The notes: generated by a model not told the origin, from the letters alone. A stretch of 64,000 bases of DNA from Bombyx mori (GCF_030269925.1 NC_085117.1:7254731-7318730), one strand, 5' to 3'; shown: positions 50,601 through 58,782, numbered from the stretch's first letter. Made by a program: numbers and translations.

Positions 50601-53600
50601 AACGAACCTTAAAAATGTTTCGAATCTCTTAACTAAATTGGTACTATACTCGCCACCCATAAGCTCCGGTCAGTCTGAGTGAACTTCGGTAAGACAATAA
50701 AGCGCCAATCTGTATTTCGGATTCTGTAATTCGGATTGTCGATAATCCCATTCTCACGGATCGTTTGGAGCCTCTGGGTCTGCGGAGGGACTTCGGTTCC
50801 CTCTGCATTTTGTACCGTATGTTCCATGGGGAGTGCTCTGAGGAATTGTTCGAGATGATACCGGCATCTCGTTTTTACCATCGCACCGCCCGCCACCGGA
50901 GTAGAGTTCATCCATACTACCTGGAGCCACTGCGGTCATCCACAGTGCGTTTCCAGAGGTCTTTTTTGCCACGTACCATCCGGCTATGGAATGAGCTCCC
51001 CTCCACGGTGTTTCCCGAGCGCTATGACATGTCCTTCTTCAAACGAGGCTTGTGGAGAGTATTAAACGGTAGGCAGCGGCTTGGCTCTGCCCCTGGCATT
51101 GCTGAAGCCCATGGGCAACGGTAACCACTCACCATCAGGTGGGCCGTATGCTCGTCTGCCTACAAGGGCAATAAAAAAAAATAAAAAATAAAAAAAAATC
51201 TATTAACATCCAGATGCGTTCTTAAACGCCACAAAACTTTTAAAAAAACTGTCCGACAAATGTAACAGAATAGGTGATTTGGAGCAAAGTACATTAAACC
51301 TTCCCTTTTTTTAAACGAAACTGTTACGAAAAACACTTTATTAATACATGATATTTAATCGTTACGTCGTCATTTCATTGGGCTTTTAACATTTCCAGCC
51401 CTGGTCCTTAACAACTTCGGTCAAAGAGTCGCACATATCTTCCGCGTCCCTAGACTTTTTACTGTTAATAGGACGTCTGAGTCCGCACGGGGTACATACC
51501 ACCAACCTGCCTATTTTCTGCCGTGAAGTAATAATGCGGTTTGGCTTGAAGGGTGCGGCGGCCGTTGTTATATACTGAGACCTTTGAACTAGCGTCTCGA
51601 GGTAGGTGGAGGCATTTACGTTGTAGATGTCTATGGGCTACGGTAACAACTTAGCATCAGGTGGTCCGTGAGCTCGTCCACCCACCTATGGAACAAAAAA
51701 ACCTGGTAACTTCGTAAAAGGTTCGGCACTCGGCACGAACAGAAATATCGTTATCTCATGAAATAGAAGTGCGAGATGGGTTTGTTGGAGTCGAATGAAT
51801 TAAACAGCCCTCTATTCAACTGTAGCATAATGGCTCAACTGTAAAACGGTCTTGACCTGCGGAACATCAAGCGTATCTTCAAGTCCACCGCAAATATAAT
51901 CTCAGGGAATGTGGTCAATATTAGCTCAGCGCAATACTGTCATATAAGTAACACACATAATGTCTTATAAGTCACGTAACGTAACCATAGACCTTTTTTT
52001 TTGTAATTCGTATTTTGTTTAACTAAAGCATTTCACACACTACAGCCGCAAGATTCTAAGGGACTTTCACTTGTTTTATGGTTACCAGAAACGCATGCGA
52101 CACGAGAACAATTACAGAACATTAACTAGACACCGAATATTAAATCTTAAGCAATGATATCAACTTCCTTTGTTATTCAAACTTGAACCCTACACTCTAG
52201 TATTCAAAGTCACAAATAATGAGAACAACCAAGCTATTTTATTAAAAACTAAGCACCATCTATTATTTTCTAAATGCTATCACAAATATGATAGCAGATG
52301 ACGTCATACGTAAGTATTTCTCGTAGTCTATTTAACTGGGCGTGTCGAATTAACTGTTCCTAACAGGATACGCTATTGTGTGTCTTGCCTCCATTGCAGT
52401 GCATTTGAGTGTGAATGCTCATTGTTTGCTTACATGGAACACTGAAACTACGTTATCCGGTGCATCCGGTGCATCGGTATCGAGCGATGATATACGCTTG
52501 TGATCAAATCCCGTAGACAGACCAATAAAGAAAACCCGAAAAGTTATGAATTCGAGTCGGGCGTGGTTGTACTCCAATGTTAAGTACCGCCATTCCGTCT
52601 ATTTTCCGAAGCACTCGTGTTTGGTTGCTACTTGTCGATTGGCTGCTACTTTTTTTTTCCCTACCTATGCTGATAGCCTTGAGAGGCTATTTCAGCTTCT
52701 CCTTGACGTGTAGTTGAGCTCACGAGGCTCAAACCGGGAGTGTTGCTAACACTGGCCCTAGCAAGAGCAGTGCTTCGCAGAATCTACCACCGGATCGGAA
52801 ATGCGACCCACTGAAAAGATCCGGTGAGAAACTCAGTGGGCTGTGTCTATGGGCTAATTCACTCGTCGAGCCCTTCGTCGCAAGCGACGGGTTCGACAAG
52901 GACGGTGACCGGTGCTTATGGTACCTAAAAGCACCGTTAATGCATCGGGAGGATCCGTAATGACAAGCAAGCTACATCTGTTATGCAATGCAATTAAGAA
53001 ACCGAACGAATTGATTATTTAACTCCTAAGATGATGCGAATTCCATGGACAGCACGCCGGACCAACTTGTCCATTCTGAAGAAGCTCAGTATTGCCACAA
53101 GGCTGTCCGCTATCAGTTTCCAAAGTATTCTCACGTACTTCGGTCACGTCGCTCGTAGAGGCTCCGATAACTTAGAGAAGCTGATGATGGTTGGTCAGGT
53201 TGACGGGAGAATATCCGCGGACGCTCACCCACCCGCTGGTCTGATAACCGAGGCTATAAAGACCGCCGAGGACAAAGAGACGTGGGGAAGCATTGTGCAT
53301 CGAGTGGTCAACATTTTTTAATTAGACACGACCTTCAGCAATGAAGAGACCGACTCAGAAGAAGAAGAAAATATACGAAAACCGCCTTAAGACACAGCAG
53401 CTATATGTGTATCTTCTGCCTTCTCCTCGATTATAATAAACTCTATTTCCCTACATAGGGTCTATTACCTATCTATTATAATGAGGGCATTACAGACAAA
53501 AACCATAAAACCAATGAGCTGATTTCAAAGGTACGTTAATCTTTATTGAAGTGAAACTTCTTTATCGGCGTTGGAAAAAAATTTACCGTCACATTTTTCG

Positions 53601-56600
53601 GTTACGCGTCACATTTTTCCGTTACGTGCCATCTTTTTTGTATTCATGTCTATGATAATAAAAATGTGTGCGTGTACTAGTGTACACACGTAAGAAGTGA
53701 AACTTCTTTATGGCCTTATTTTTCGAAAAATGATCTACATGCAACTTTCTAGAAATTGGTTAAATAAAGTTAAATTAGATAAAGTTTAAACAAAAGGATT
53801 TTATTATCATAGACATGAATACAAAAAAGTTAAATTAGATAAAGTTTAAACAAAAGGATTTTATTATCATAGACATGAATACAAAACAGATGGCGCGTAA
53901 CGGAAAAAAGTGACGCGTAACCGAAAAATGTGACGGTAAATTTTTTTCCAACGCCGATAAGGAAGTTTCACTTCAAAAATCCTTTTGTTTAAACTTTATC
54001 TAATTTAACTTTATTTAACCAATTTCTAGAAAGTTGCATGTAGATCATTTTTCGAAAAATAAGGCCATAAAGAAGTTTCACTTCTTACGTGTGTACACTA
54101 GTACACGCACACATTTTTTTCACACGTTTTAAATCTATGTATCTCTGAAACAACGAAACATGGGTAATTGCACCAAACTGATTAGATTATTATTATTATG
54201 TTTATTGCTTATGTTGGTGGACGAGCTCACGGCCCACCTGGTGTTAAGTGGTTACCGGAGCCCATAGACATCTACAGCCTAAATGTCGCCACCCACCTTG
54301 AGATATGAGTTCTGAGGTCTCAGCATAGTTACAACGGCCGCCCCGCCCTTCAAACCGAAACGCATTACTGCTTCACGACAGAAATAGCAGGGTGGTGGTG
54401 CGGACTCACAAGAGATCCTACCACCAGTTAGGTGAATTAATAAATCATATATTTAAGAGTCGTCATTTCCAATGTTATTGTTACAGTGATAATGTTATTA
54501 GAGATAAAAGTACATGAAAGGAAAACCAATGAAGCTCTCTGTGAGTAATGTACCGCCTCCATTGATCTGTACAACATAATGTCACCGAGCTTCTACAAAT
54601 TAAACAGCTTTAAGCTTGTCGAACAAACACAAAATAGGCTGTGAGAATCGAAAATTAAGTTAACCCGCCCCCGTCCATTTTGCCGTCGTAGTGGTTATTA
54701 GCAAAATGTTCTTCGAAAACATTGTGCCGTTTTATTAAATTGATTCTTGTTTCATTACCTTTTATGGTGCTTTTGCGTTGATCGAATAAAAAAAGTACCT
54801 TACATTTTCACGATTCGTCGACACTAATTAAAACTTTCACGTTTTTATCTCGCGTTTTTCTTATTGACGTTCTATTATTACCATCGTCAGTTCTCCGTGA
54901 TAAAGAAAACTGTAATTTTAAAGTTATACTTCTTTAGGCGCGTTATGAAAAATTGATGAGAGTGAAATTTTACGATGCGCGCGCACCGTGACACAAAATT
55001 AACAGAATGAAGTTGCCCACTAAATTGCTCATTACAATACGACCGACGTAGTTTGGCGAGTCTGAATATAGCCGCAGGTGAACTTTCCGAACCGTACCGA
55101 GAATTACCGAATTTATACGATGTTAAGAAAAGGGATGTCCAATATGCGTGTTTGAGGATGTTGTTTAATCGATTTTTTTTCAAATTGATTAAAATGTAAA
55201 TTAAAAAAAAGAAATAAATTTAATAAAAATAAAGTATAACTTCTTACGCGCGTACATAAGTACACGCACCCTTTTTTTTATTTACTTATATTTAGAAAAT
55301 TTTATTATATTTTTGACGTGATAACCAATAGTAACATTTATCTCTTTTTGCGTGATGTCAAAAATAGCAGTTCGAATAGTTCTGCTACAGTGTGATTAGT
55401 GCGAGTTTTTTAACGTTCTCGATAGCGTAAAAGTTAACCGAATTTTGTATGAAGTTGGAACAACGCCCTTAGCGGCAAACATAGGCAAACGATCCCATTA
55501 CATACAAATATGAGCTAACTTTTACGCTATCGAGAACGTTAAAAAACTCGCACTAAGCACACTGACGTTATCAAGTAAAACTATTGTCCGTAAACCGACT
55601 TTACAGACAAGGAATATTTTTTTCTTCGCTATCTGCACAGGCTGCTTACGCATATCACTAGGGAAGTCATCGGGGCCTAAAAGATAAGGCGCCCGGTGTA
55701 CTCGTGTGATGCGACCATGCCAGTGTTCAAATACCACGGGCGGGTACCGATTAGTCTAATGAGATTACGTATTATAAAATTAATACAAATTCACGAATAG
55801 CTTTCATCGTCATAGTCGATTGAGACTTAAGACCTCATGTCTCAAGGCGTCTATAGGCTTAAAAAGACTCTGTAACACACAAAACAACTATTTAACTCGA
55901 CATTGTTATAATAATACCGTGATCATAAATTAAACGAGAATAGAATTGAACACCATCAAGCTAATAAATAATATCGATGCTCGAGACAAACAGAGTACGA
56001 AGTTTGATGTTCAGACACAATATTACTTGTACAGAATCGGGAATTAATTATATTTTACTTGTACCATACGTAATGGTACGTGTAATAAAAATGAAACCAG
56101 TAAAATTATAATTTGCGTAATTACTGGTATTTACCACCCTGCCTATTTCTGCCGTGAAGCAGTAATGCGTTTCGGTTTGAAGGGTGGGAAACCGTTGTAA
56201 CTATACTTGACTAACGGATAAGACGTCCGATGCATTCGTGTTGAGCGATGCACCGGTGTTCGAATCCCGCAGGCGGGTACCAATTTTTCTAATGAAATAC
56301 GTACTCAACAAATGTTCACGATTGATTTCCAAGATGAAGGAATAACATCGTGTAATAAAAATGAAACCCGCAAAATTATAATTTGCGTAATTACTGGTGG
56401 TAGGACCTCTTGTGAGTCCGCGCGGGTGGGTACCACCGCCCTGCCTATTTCTGCCGTGAAGCAGTAATGCGTTTCGGTTTGAAGGGTGGGGCAGCCGTTG
56501 TAACTATACTTGAGACCTTAGAACTGATATCTCAAGGTGGGTGGCGCATTTACGTTGTAGATGTCTATTAGCTCCAGTATCCACTTAACATCAGGTGGGC

Positions 56601-58782
56601 TGTGAGCTCGTCCACCCATCAAAGCAATAAAATAAAAACCTTGCGGACTTCACTATTCGCTTCCACTCGAACCTTGAAGGGCGTGACAACCATTACGCAA
56701 TGCATAAGAGATATTCAGCCCATATTTCAAAATACGCGAAGGAGACCATACGCATTTACAGCCATCAATGGTATTTATTACAGCTTAAGCTATAAATCCG
56801 GCCAGATTTATCCGGTCGCCTTATACCCGACAAAGGAACGGATTTTAGAATCTACATAATATGTACCTAACATTCTGAATAAATGAAAAGTGATGTTTCT
56901 TTGCATGTTTGTCCTCTATGCTATTCCTAAACTATTCACCCGAATGCAATGAATCTTGATACAGTTGTTGTTGGTAATACAGGGAAGATTTCTGTTATAG
57001 TATCACTAATGTGTGTTGTTTTTCATACGATTAGCGTCAGAACGCTTCTTTGAAAAAGCGGCGCGCCACGATAATCCGGCGATTGTGGGCGCCTCTAACT
57101 ACATACCTGACCCGGGGCAATCCAAAACCGTCATCTGCCGATGCTTTTAGGCTTTAGAGTTTGTAGTGCAACCTAACCTATAGACATAACCTACTGAGCT
57201 TCTTGCTGGATCTTCTCAGTGGGTCGCGATTCCGACCCGGTTGTAGAATCAGCGAAACACTGCTTTTATTAGAACCAGTGTAAGCAAATTCTTTTAGATT
57301 GAGTCCGTGAGTTCGCCTACCAGTCCGACGGTAGCTGAAATAGCCCCTTAAACTATATGTGATTAAGTAGGAATTTTCGGATAATTAGATAAATAAACAA
57401 TCAATACTTAAATGTTATCAAATTTCGTTGCCCTTTAAATATGATTTATTCTTCATATGACATAAACCAAAGTAATGATTTAGCAATTTATGTAGAAGAA
57501 AAAGCACTTTTTGTCAAAATTAAATCATTAAATCATCAAAAATCATTAAAACATTTAAAAAAACTAAAATTAAAAATCTTTGAGTGGAATGTGTCCGTAA
57601 TCATATTAAAAGGTACAGGCTAAAAGTAAGAATGTTAAGGTTTTTTAAATAAAATCTTCCCAATCAATCACTAGAATTTAGATAGAGACTGTTTAATTGT
57701 ATATTTTAACACATACCATTCCAATATATAGACTAAATATTAAGAAATTTAAATTTTTATTCTGACTTAACTAACGATTTCCGGATCAAACGTTCGAATC
57801 TTAAGATAGATTGTACTATATCTTAGCGCTTGTGGTGTTAAGTAAGATGAAATCACTCTTAATTATGCCTAGTTCATTTTCATAAATATACACCTAAAAA
57901 TAACCCAAAGCTATTCGTACTATTCGCACTGAGTGGTCAAATAATCACGTGGTGATCGCCCAACACACGGCACCTTATCCATAAAAGCAAATTTATATGA
58001 AAAGAAGGTTAGGCTTTTGGAAACATTCAAAAGCTACATCCTAACAAAACATTTGAGCTTTCTATCGAGGCTTATGTAACGGAAGTACTTACCGCGCACT
58101 CCGGTTCGCTTGTGTAAGAGCCGTTCGGGAAGTATTTCTTCGGGCATTCAGACCAAGGTAGTTCCGCCTGGAAACTCTGAGCGAAGTAGAAAAGGCACCA
58201 AGCTATTATAGAGTTGTAGTACAAAGCCACGTTGAAAGAAACCACGGCGGAACTAATGCCGATACCTCCGAGGTAAGGGGATACTTGATGCCAAACGCCG
58301 ATAGCGCCTTTCCTTAATCTCTGACCGATTGCCAATTCCAAGTAAAATATCGGTATGCCCTCGATAGCCAGCATTACGAAGTACGGTATGAGAAACGCAC
58401 CGCCGCCGTTCTTTTGGGCTAAATATGGGAATCGCCAAACGTTTCCTAGGCCGACAGCATATCCGACGGTTGCGAGTAGGAAGGTCAATTTACTATCCCA
58501 AGACTCGCGTTCTATCTCGGCTCCCTCATTCTTAAAACCGGCACGTTCTTCACCGGAACTCCCTTTGCTGGTAGGAGTTTCGGAGGAGCGTCTGTTCGGG
58601 CTTGTGTCTTCAAAGGCCTCATTAGTAGCTCCGTACATGACATGAGTCCTGTGCGCGGGCTGCCCGTTCTCCATCGTAACGAGGCGTCCTCTCAGCTCCT
58701 TCATCTCCATCCGATCCAGAGACCTCTGCGCGTAAAGGTCCCGCGAACTCTGTCGTCTCATCAAATGCGCTGTGTTCGCCAT
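29483..58782 (-). CDS. SLC6: SLC6 neurotransmitter:sodium symporter, SLC6A15/17-like (5 coding exons)
   Basis: Five minus-strand exons (58093-58782, 43282-43953, 41672-42033, 30838-31101, 29483-29669) join in phase to a predicted 724 residues, nearly the length of human SLC6A15 (730). Seen: a hydrophilic, Ser-rich N-terminus (1-96); the TM1 sodium/substrate signature [15 protein letters not shown] (107-121); an extracellular loop with two cysteines and an NGS sequon (212-229); the motif [18 protein letters not shown] in TM6 (339-356); the sequons NET and NGT in the large loop before TM7/8; [16 protein letters not shown] and FGTLEG in the third exon; and [10 protein letters not shown] near TM11. 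Known of the family: Na+-driven uptake of neutral amino acids or related solutes; SLC6A17/15 act in neurons. The B0AT2/NTT4-like placement rests on EPEC..S...YFWYR and [10 protein letters not shown]. The C-terminus is short, Cys-rich and acidic. The two long introns (14.1 and 10.6 kb) are packed with repeats. Confidence 0.93.
29803..29907 (-). mobile_element. Reverse 3' fragment of the same LINE family
   Basis: TTTTTTTATTGCCCTTGTAG opens the fragment, and GGCAGAGCCAAGCC near its end is the reverse complement of GGCTTGGCTCTGCC in the 51-kb copy. It lies in SLC6 intron 4, on the same strand as the gene. Confidence 0.65.
30188..30431 (-). mobile_element. Bm1 SINE, diverged
   Basis: A reverse copy in SLC6 intron 4. 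CACGACCCACC, CATAGACATCTACAACGTAA and CAGAAATAGTCAGGGTGG are recognisable. Confidence 0.8.
30838..31101 (-). CDS. SLC6: SLC6 coding exon 4
   Basis: Acceptor ATTTCTAG, donor TGCAG|GTGAGC. It encodes [20 protein letters not shown], then TM11 ([15 protein letters not shown]) and TM12 ([20 protein letters not shown]). Its phase fits both neighbours. Confidence 0.92.
31540..31715 (+). repeat. Same retroposon family, copy 2 (no tail)
   Basis: GAATTCGTCGACTCTGACGA, then TTCTCAGTGGGTCGCGATTC and GAAGCACTGCTCTTGCTAGG. The 3' part is lost. It lies in SLC6 intron 3. Confidence 0.7.
32634..35809 (+). mobile_element. Intact RTE-type non-LTR retrotransposon with 15-bp TSD
   Basis: A 3176-bp element bounded by identical 15-bp direct repeats (ACGTTTCAATAAAAC at 32619-32633 and 35810-35824). 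It has a 179-base 5' leader, one long ORF, and a 3' end of ATGA-like repeats directly after the stop. It lies in intron 3 of the SLC6 gene in the opposite orientation to it. The length and single ORF are typical of the RTE clade. Confidence 0.93.
32813..35800 (+). CDS. RTE ORF: APE endonuclease + reverse transcriptase (995 aa)
   Basis: The reading frame is uninterrupted. The AP-like endonuclease occupies about residues 45-290: THNVRTL (~53), LSEIRRQ (~81), [15 protein letters not shown] (~187) and GSDHR (~280). The reverse transcriptase covers about 480-800: [28 protein letters not shown], motif [11 protein letters not shown] (~636), motif [14 protein letters not shown] and motif C FADD (~738). 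The C-terminal part has YGSETWCF and a RWTDDL segment. It nicks target DNA and reverse-transcribes its RNA in place (target-primed reverse transcription). All catalytic motifs look present, so the copy may be active. Confidence 0.93.
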   Translation: MNSNRETRPLVPGGPAIPVYGSGHGNGGVGGAKNPRQRHGYHPQKRRPLALVTHNVRTLRLDEKLVELEEEMDKLRWDVIGLSEIRRQGEDTITLQSGHLFFYREGEQKSQGGVGFIVHKSLVNNIVSVGSVSNRVACLILRISKRYSLKVIQVYAPTQTHPDDEVEALYEDVSRAIHSSKTHFTVVMGDFNAKLGCRSNDELKVGQFGYGQRNSRGQRLADFLEKEGLYMMNSFFQKPPHRKWTWMSPDGVTKNEIDFIMSTSRQIFNDVSVIHRVKTGSDHRIVRAILSINVRLERSRLMKSTLRPPNAHIQNPESFQLELSNRFEGLDSKLSVDDIYSRLVETVHTVGSKYFKAHRKKRPQKLSDYTRNLMASRRSMTLQTSEQAESYRQLNRQITKSMRHDLRSFNTQRIKETIERNQGSRVFARDVSIGQSHLTNLKTEDGRLTSNKAEVLREIERFYGQLYTSISNEPASSVTDPRAKLTRHYTEDIPDISLYEIRMALKQLKNNKAPGEDGITTELLKAGGTPVLKVLQKLFNSSLLKGKTPEAWNRGVVVLFFKKGDKSLLKNYRPITLLSHVYKLFSRVITNRLERRLDDFQPIEQAGFRKGFSTIDHIHTLRQIIQKTEEYNRPLCLAFVDYEKAFDSVETWAVLRSLQRCRIDYRYVEVLKYLYNNATMSVRVQEHCTKEITLKRGVRQGDVISPKLFTAALEDSFKLLEWQGFGININGEYITHLRFADDIVVMAESLEDLGQMLGDLNRVSQRVGLKMNMDKTKIMFNVHIKPTAVTVGNSALEVVDDYIYLGQVVRLGKSNFEREVSRRIQLGWAAFGNLRNVFSSKIPQCLKTKVYNQCVLPVMTYGSETWCFTRDFFRKLSVAQRAMERAMLGISLRDRIRNEEIRRRTKVADIARRISKLKWQWAGHIARRSDGRWGRKILEWRPRTGKRSVGRPPTRWTDDLVKIAGSRWMQVATDRPHWTSVGEAYVQQWTEDRLK
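36373..36598 (+). mobile_element. Bm1 SINE with internal deletion; target of a later insertion
   Basis: A head remnant (CACCAATTTTTGTAA) joins directly to GTGAAGCAGCAATGCG, then the rest of the body and a long A-rich tail. The 370-bp repeat at 36599-36968 starts in this tail. Confidence 0.75.
36599..36968 (-). repeat. GC-core repeat family, copy 2
   Basis: The reverse orientation of the same unit, from GTGTGTGTGTCCGCTCC to GGAGTAAACTCC. Inserted at the A-rich tail of a Bm1 SINE. Confidence 0.82.
36969..40272. other. SLC6 intron 3, middle part
   Basis: AT-rich intron sequence. Apart from the decayed repeat at 38.25 kb and a short tandem of AGCTATTTAGTTC near 39461-39493, I see nothing. Confidence 0.6.
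38245..38450 (+). repeat. Decayed copy of the same dispersed repeat
   Basis: GAGTTGGGTCGGCGCAACATG, TCTTCTTTTCCATTC, CACACCGTTCATCCAAGTC. The open frame running through it (38204-38590) is therefore not a gene. Confidence 0.5.
40273..40455. repeat. Foldback MITE family, copy 3
   Basis: Starts CAGTGTGCTTAGTGAGAG and ends CATTAACCACACAG. Both long arms are present and could form a hairpin about 75 bp long. In SLC6 intron 3. Confidence 0.8.
40892..41448. mobile_element. GC-rich element with 14-bp terminal inverted repeats
   Basis: GAAAGAGCAGCGGC at 40892-40905 is perfectly inverted at 41435-41448. The interior contains repeated GGCGCCGC-type blocks and a short plus-strand frame [20 protein letters not shown] (from 41093), which reminds me of PIF/Harbinger protein starts. 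Very GC-rich against an AT-rich intron. No target duplication found. Confidence 0.5.
41672..42033 (-). CDS. SLC6: SLC6 coding exon 3
   Basis: Acceptor TGTCCCACAG, donor AAGAG|GTGAGT. It encodes [19 protein letters not shown], then [22 protein letters not shown]9 and TM10, ending [12 protein letters not shown]. Two bases remain and are completed by exon 4. Confidence 0.93.
43282..43953 (-). CDS. SLC6: SLC6 coding exon 2 (residues 231-454)
   Basis: Acceptor TTGTTACAG, donor GATAAT|GTAAGT, 224 codons, phase 0 at both ends. It encodes TM4 to TM7 and the long loop that follows. The open frame extends past both splice sites, but those extensions do not match the family. Confidence 0.93.
44825..44955 (+). 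repeat. Same dispersed repeat, copy 2
   Basis: TTTATTTATTACACTTCATG, AATGCCTAATGGCATTCTC and CAACCAAAGGTAGTGCAGAG. In SLC6 intron 1. Confidence 0.65.
45628..45832 (+). repeat. Same retroposon family, copy 3
   Basis: CCCACTGAGTTTCTCGCC through GTGAGCTCACCTACTAG and AATAGCCTCTCAAGGCTACC to TAAGTAGGAAAAAAAAGAAA. It shows the intact 3' end and A-rich tail. Confidence 0.78.
45833..46791. other. SLC6 intron 1, no feature seen
   Basis: Ordinary AT-rich intron sequence without recognisable coding or repeat content. Confidence 0.55.
46792..46918 (+). mobile_element. Bm1 SINE 3' fragment
   Basis: GAGACCTTACAACTCATG through TCTATGGGCTACGGTTACC to an A-rich tail. 5'-truncated and diverged. Confidence 0.72.
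47177..47283. repeat. Foldback MITE family, copy 4 (one arm)
   Basis: CAGTGTGCTTAGTGCGAG, TTTTTTAACGTTCTCGATAG, and the central CGCCCCTAGCGGTAAATG. The right arm is absent. Confidence 0.72.
47995..48382 (+). mobile_element. Helitron-like non-autonomous element
   Basis: A|TCTAATATATAAAATTCTCG, internal CGAAATCGCTTGACCGATTC, end GCCGGGTCAGCTAG|T. Length 388 bp. Confidence 0.65.
48418..48457 (-). repeat. Same retroposon family, short 3' fragment
   Basis: TTTTTTTCTCCTACCTATCC and TGGTAACCTGGAGGGCTATG correspond to the 3' end of the family in reverse. Directly adjoined by a Bm1 insertion. Confidence 0.6.
48458..48699 (-). mobile_element. Bm1-type SINE with LINE-like tail
   Basis: A reverse copy whose body is Bm1. 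Its 3' tail, however, reads (on the minus strand) GCCGTATGCTCGTCTG...CAAGGGCAATAAAA, as in the 51-kb LINE, rather than the CATCTAAGCAATAAAA of other copies. It is inserted at the end of a fragment of the poly(A)-type repeat (48418-48457). Confidence 0.8.
48712..48790 (+). mobile_element. SINE head fragment with B box
   Basis: It carries GTTCGAATCC at 48741-48750 and the bases that follow it in the SINE head, but no Bm1 body. It abuts a reverse Bm1. Confidence 0.6.
49232..49390 (+). mobile_element. Short 3' fragment of the same LINE family
   Basis: It matches 51029-51180 from CCTTCTTCAAACGAGGCTTG through the common tail GGTGGGCCGTGCGCTCATC to GGGCAATAACAAAAA. Only the last coding residues and the 3' UTR survive. 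Confidence 0.78.
50421..50514 (+). mobile_element. LINE 3'-end fragment with CAA-repeat tail
   Basis: The sequence translates as [19 protein letters not shown] before a stop, and ends in ACAACAACAACAA. This is the typical final segment of an RTE-like ORF plus its tail. It is strongly 5'-truncated. Confidence 0.65.
50721..51185 (+). mobile_element. 5'-truncated LINE with C-terminal RT region; 3' tail shared with Bm1
   Basis: The frame begins around [20 protein letters not shown] and continues through [38 protein letters not shown] and [13 protein letters not shown], the C-terminal end of a jockey/CR1-like RT ORF. It ends in an A-rich tail after CAAGGGCAATAAAA. The last about 65 bases (from CCCATGGGCAACGG) align with the 3' end of Bm1 SINEs in this window. 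Confidence 0.82.
51470..51697 (+). mobile_element. Bm1 SINE, diverged
   Basis: A forward copy from TGAGTCCGCACGGGGTAC to CCACCCACCTATGGAAC and an A run. Confidence 0.8.
52650..52965 (-). repeat. Same retroposon family, copy 4
   Basis: A poly(T) start, CCTACCTATGCTGATAGCC, GAATCTACCACCGGATCGG, and a further 5' part with CGTCGCAAGCGACGGGTTCG, also present in copy 1. Confidence 0.77.
53031..53368 (+). pseudogene. 5'-truncated LINE C-terminal fragment with GAA-repeat tail
   Basis: The ORF encodes [19 protein letters not shown] and [16 protein letters not shown], the same region as the 8.2-kb copy. It ends with TCAGAAGAAGAAGAAAA. A diverged copy, abutting the poly(A)-type repeat at 52.65-52.97 kb. 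Confidence 0.78.
53546..54115. repeat. Interlocked inverted repeats with a 60-bp tandem duplication
   Basis: Arm A (53546-53663) pairs with A' (53859-53976), and arm B (53661-53801) pairs with B' (53976-54115), nearly perfectly, giving the order A-B-A'-B'. A perfect 60-bp direct duplication (53766-53825, 53826-53885) covers the end of B and the start of A'. The small palindrome GAAGTGAAACTTC occurs at several joints. In SLC6 intron 1. Confidence 0.88.
54200..54427 (-). mobile_element. Bm1 SINE
   Basis: A reverse copy from TTTATTGCTTATG to GATCCTACCACCAG, lacking the GTACCTACCCG piece. Confidence 0.86.
54903..55275. repeat. Related element with similar ends
   Basis: It has AAGTTATACTTCTTTAGGCG on the left and AACTTCTTACGCGCGTAC followed by AAGTACACGCACCC on the right, the same layout as CTTCTTACGTGTGTAC / AGTACACGCACAC in the 54.1-kb structure. 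The interior differs. Confidence 0.5.
55388..55564. repeat. Foldback MITE family, copy 5
   Basis: Complete 177-bp copy from CAGTGTGATTAGTGCGAG to CTCGCACTAAGCACACTG, with nearly perfect long inverted arms. No convincing target duplication at its borders. Confidence 0.82.
55690..55875 (+). mobile_element. Decayed tRNA-headed SINE
   Basis: A mutated B box (GTTCAAATACC), GCGGGTACCGATTAGTCTAATG, then a short body remnant GACCTCATGTCTCAAGG. Heavily degraded. Confidence 0.5.
56128..56206 (+). mobile_element. Bm1 fragment
   Basis: It matches the Bm1 segment TGCCTATTTCTGCCGTGAAG through GTAACTATACT and stops where the full-length SINE begins, so it was probably interrupted by that insertion or by recombination. 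Confidence 0.75.
56212..56640 (+). mobile_element. Full-length tRNA-headed Bm1-type SINE
   Basis: The head contains a perfect pol III B box GTTCGAATCC (56258-56267). A linker with ACCAATTTTTCTAATG follows, then the Bm1 body from GGTGGTAGGACCTCTTGTGA, and the 3' tail AAGCAATAAAATAAAAA. It is the least diverged complete copy in the window and the reference for the others. It lies in SLC6 intron 1, antisense to the gene. Confidence 0.88.
57180..57375 (+). repeat. Same retroposon family, copy 5 (diverged)
   Basis: CTACTGAGCTTCTTGCTGG, TTCTCAGTGGGTCGCGATTC and GTGAGTTCGCCTACCAG are recognisable; the tail is decayed. Confidence 0.7.
57376..58092. other. SLC6 intron 1, 5' end
   Basis: AT-rich; a Lys-rich open frame at 57441-57623 looks like translated A-rich noncoding DNA. 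Confidence 0.6.
58093..58782 (-). CDS. SLC6: SLC6 coding exon 1 (residues 1-230)
   Basis: ATG at 58780-58782; donor GCG|GTAAGT; phase 0. It carries the cytosolic N-terminus, TM1-TM3 and the first half of extracellular loop 2, ending in EPECA. The next exon continues [11 protein letters not shown], as in vertebrate members. The open frame beyond the donor is intron. Confidence 0.93.

Noticed and set aside
56222..56300. tRNA gene (B box present)
   Set aside because: The B box belongs to a SINE head; no cloverleaf or A box of a functional tRNA could be drawn.
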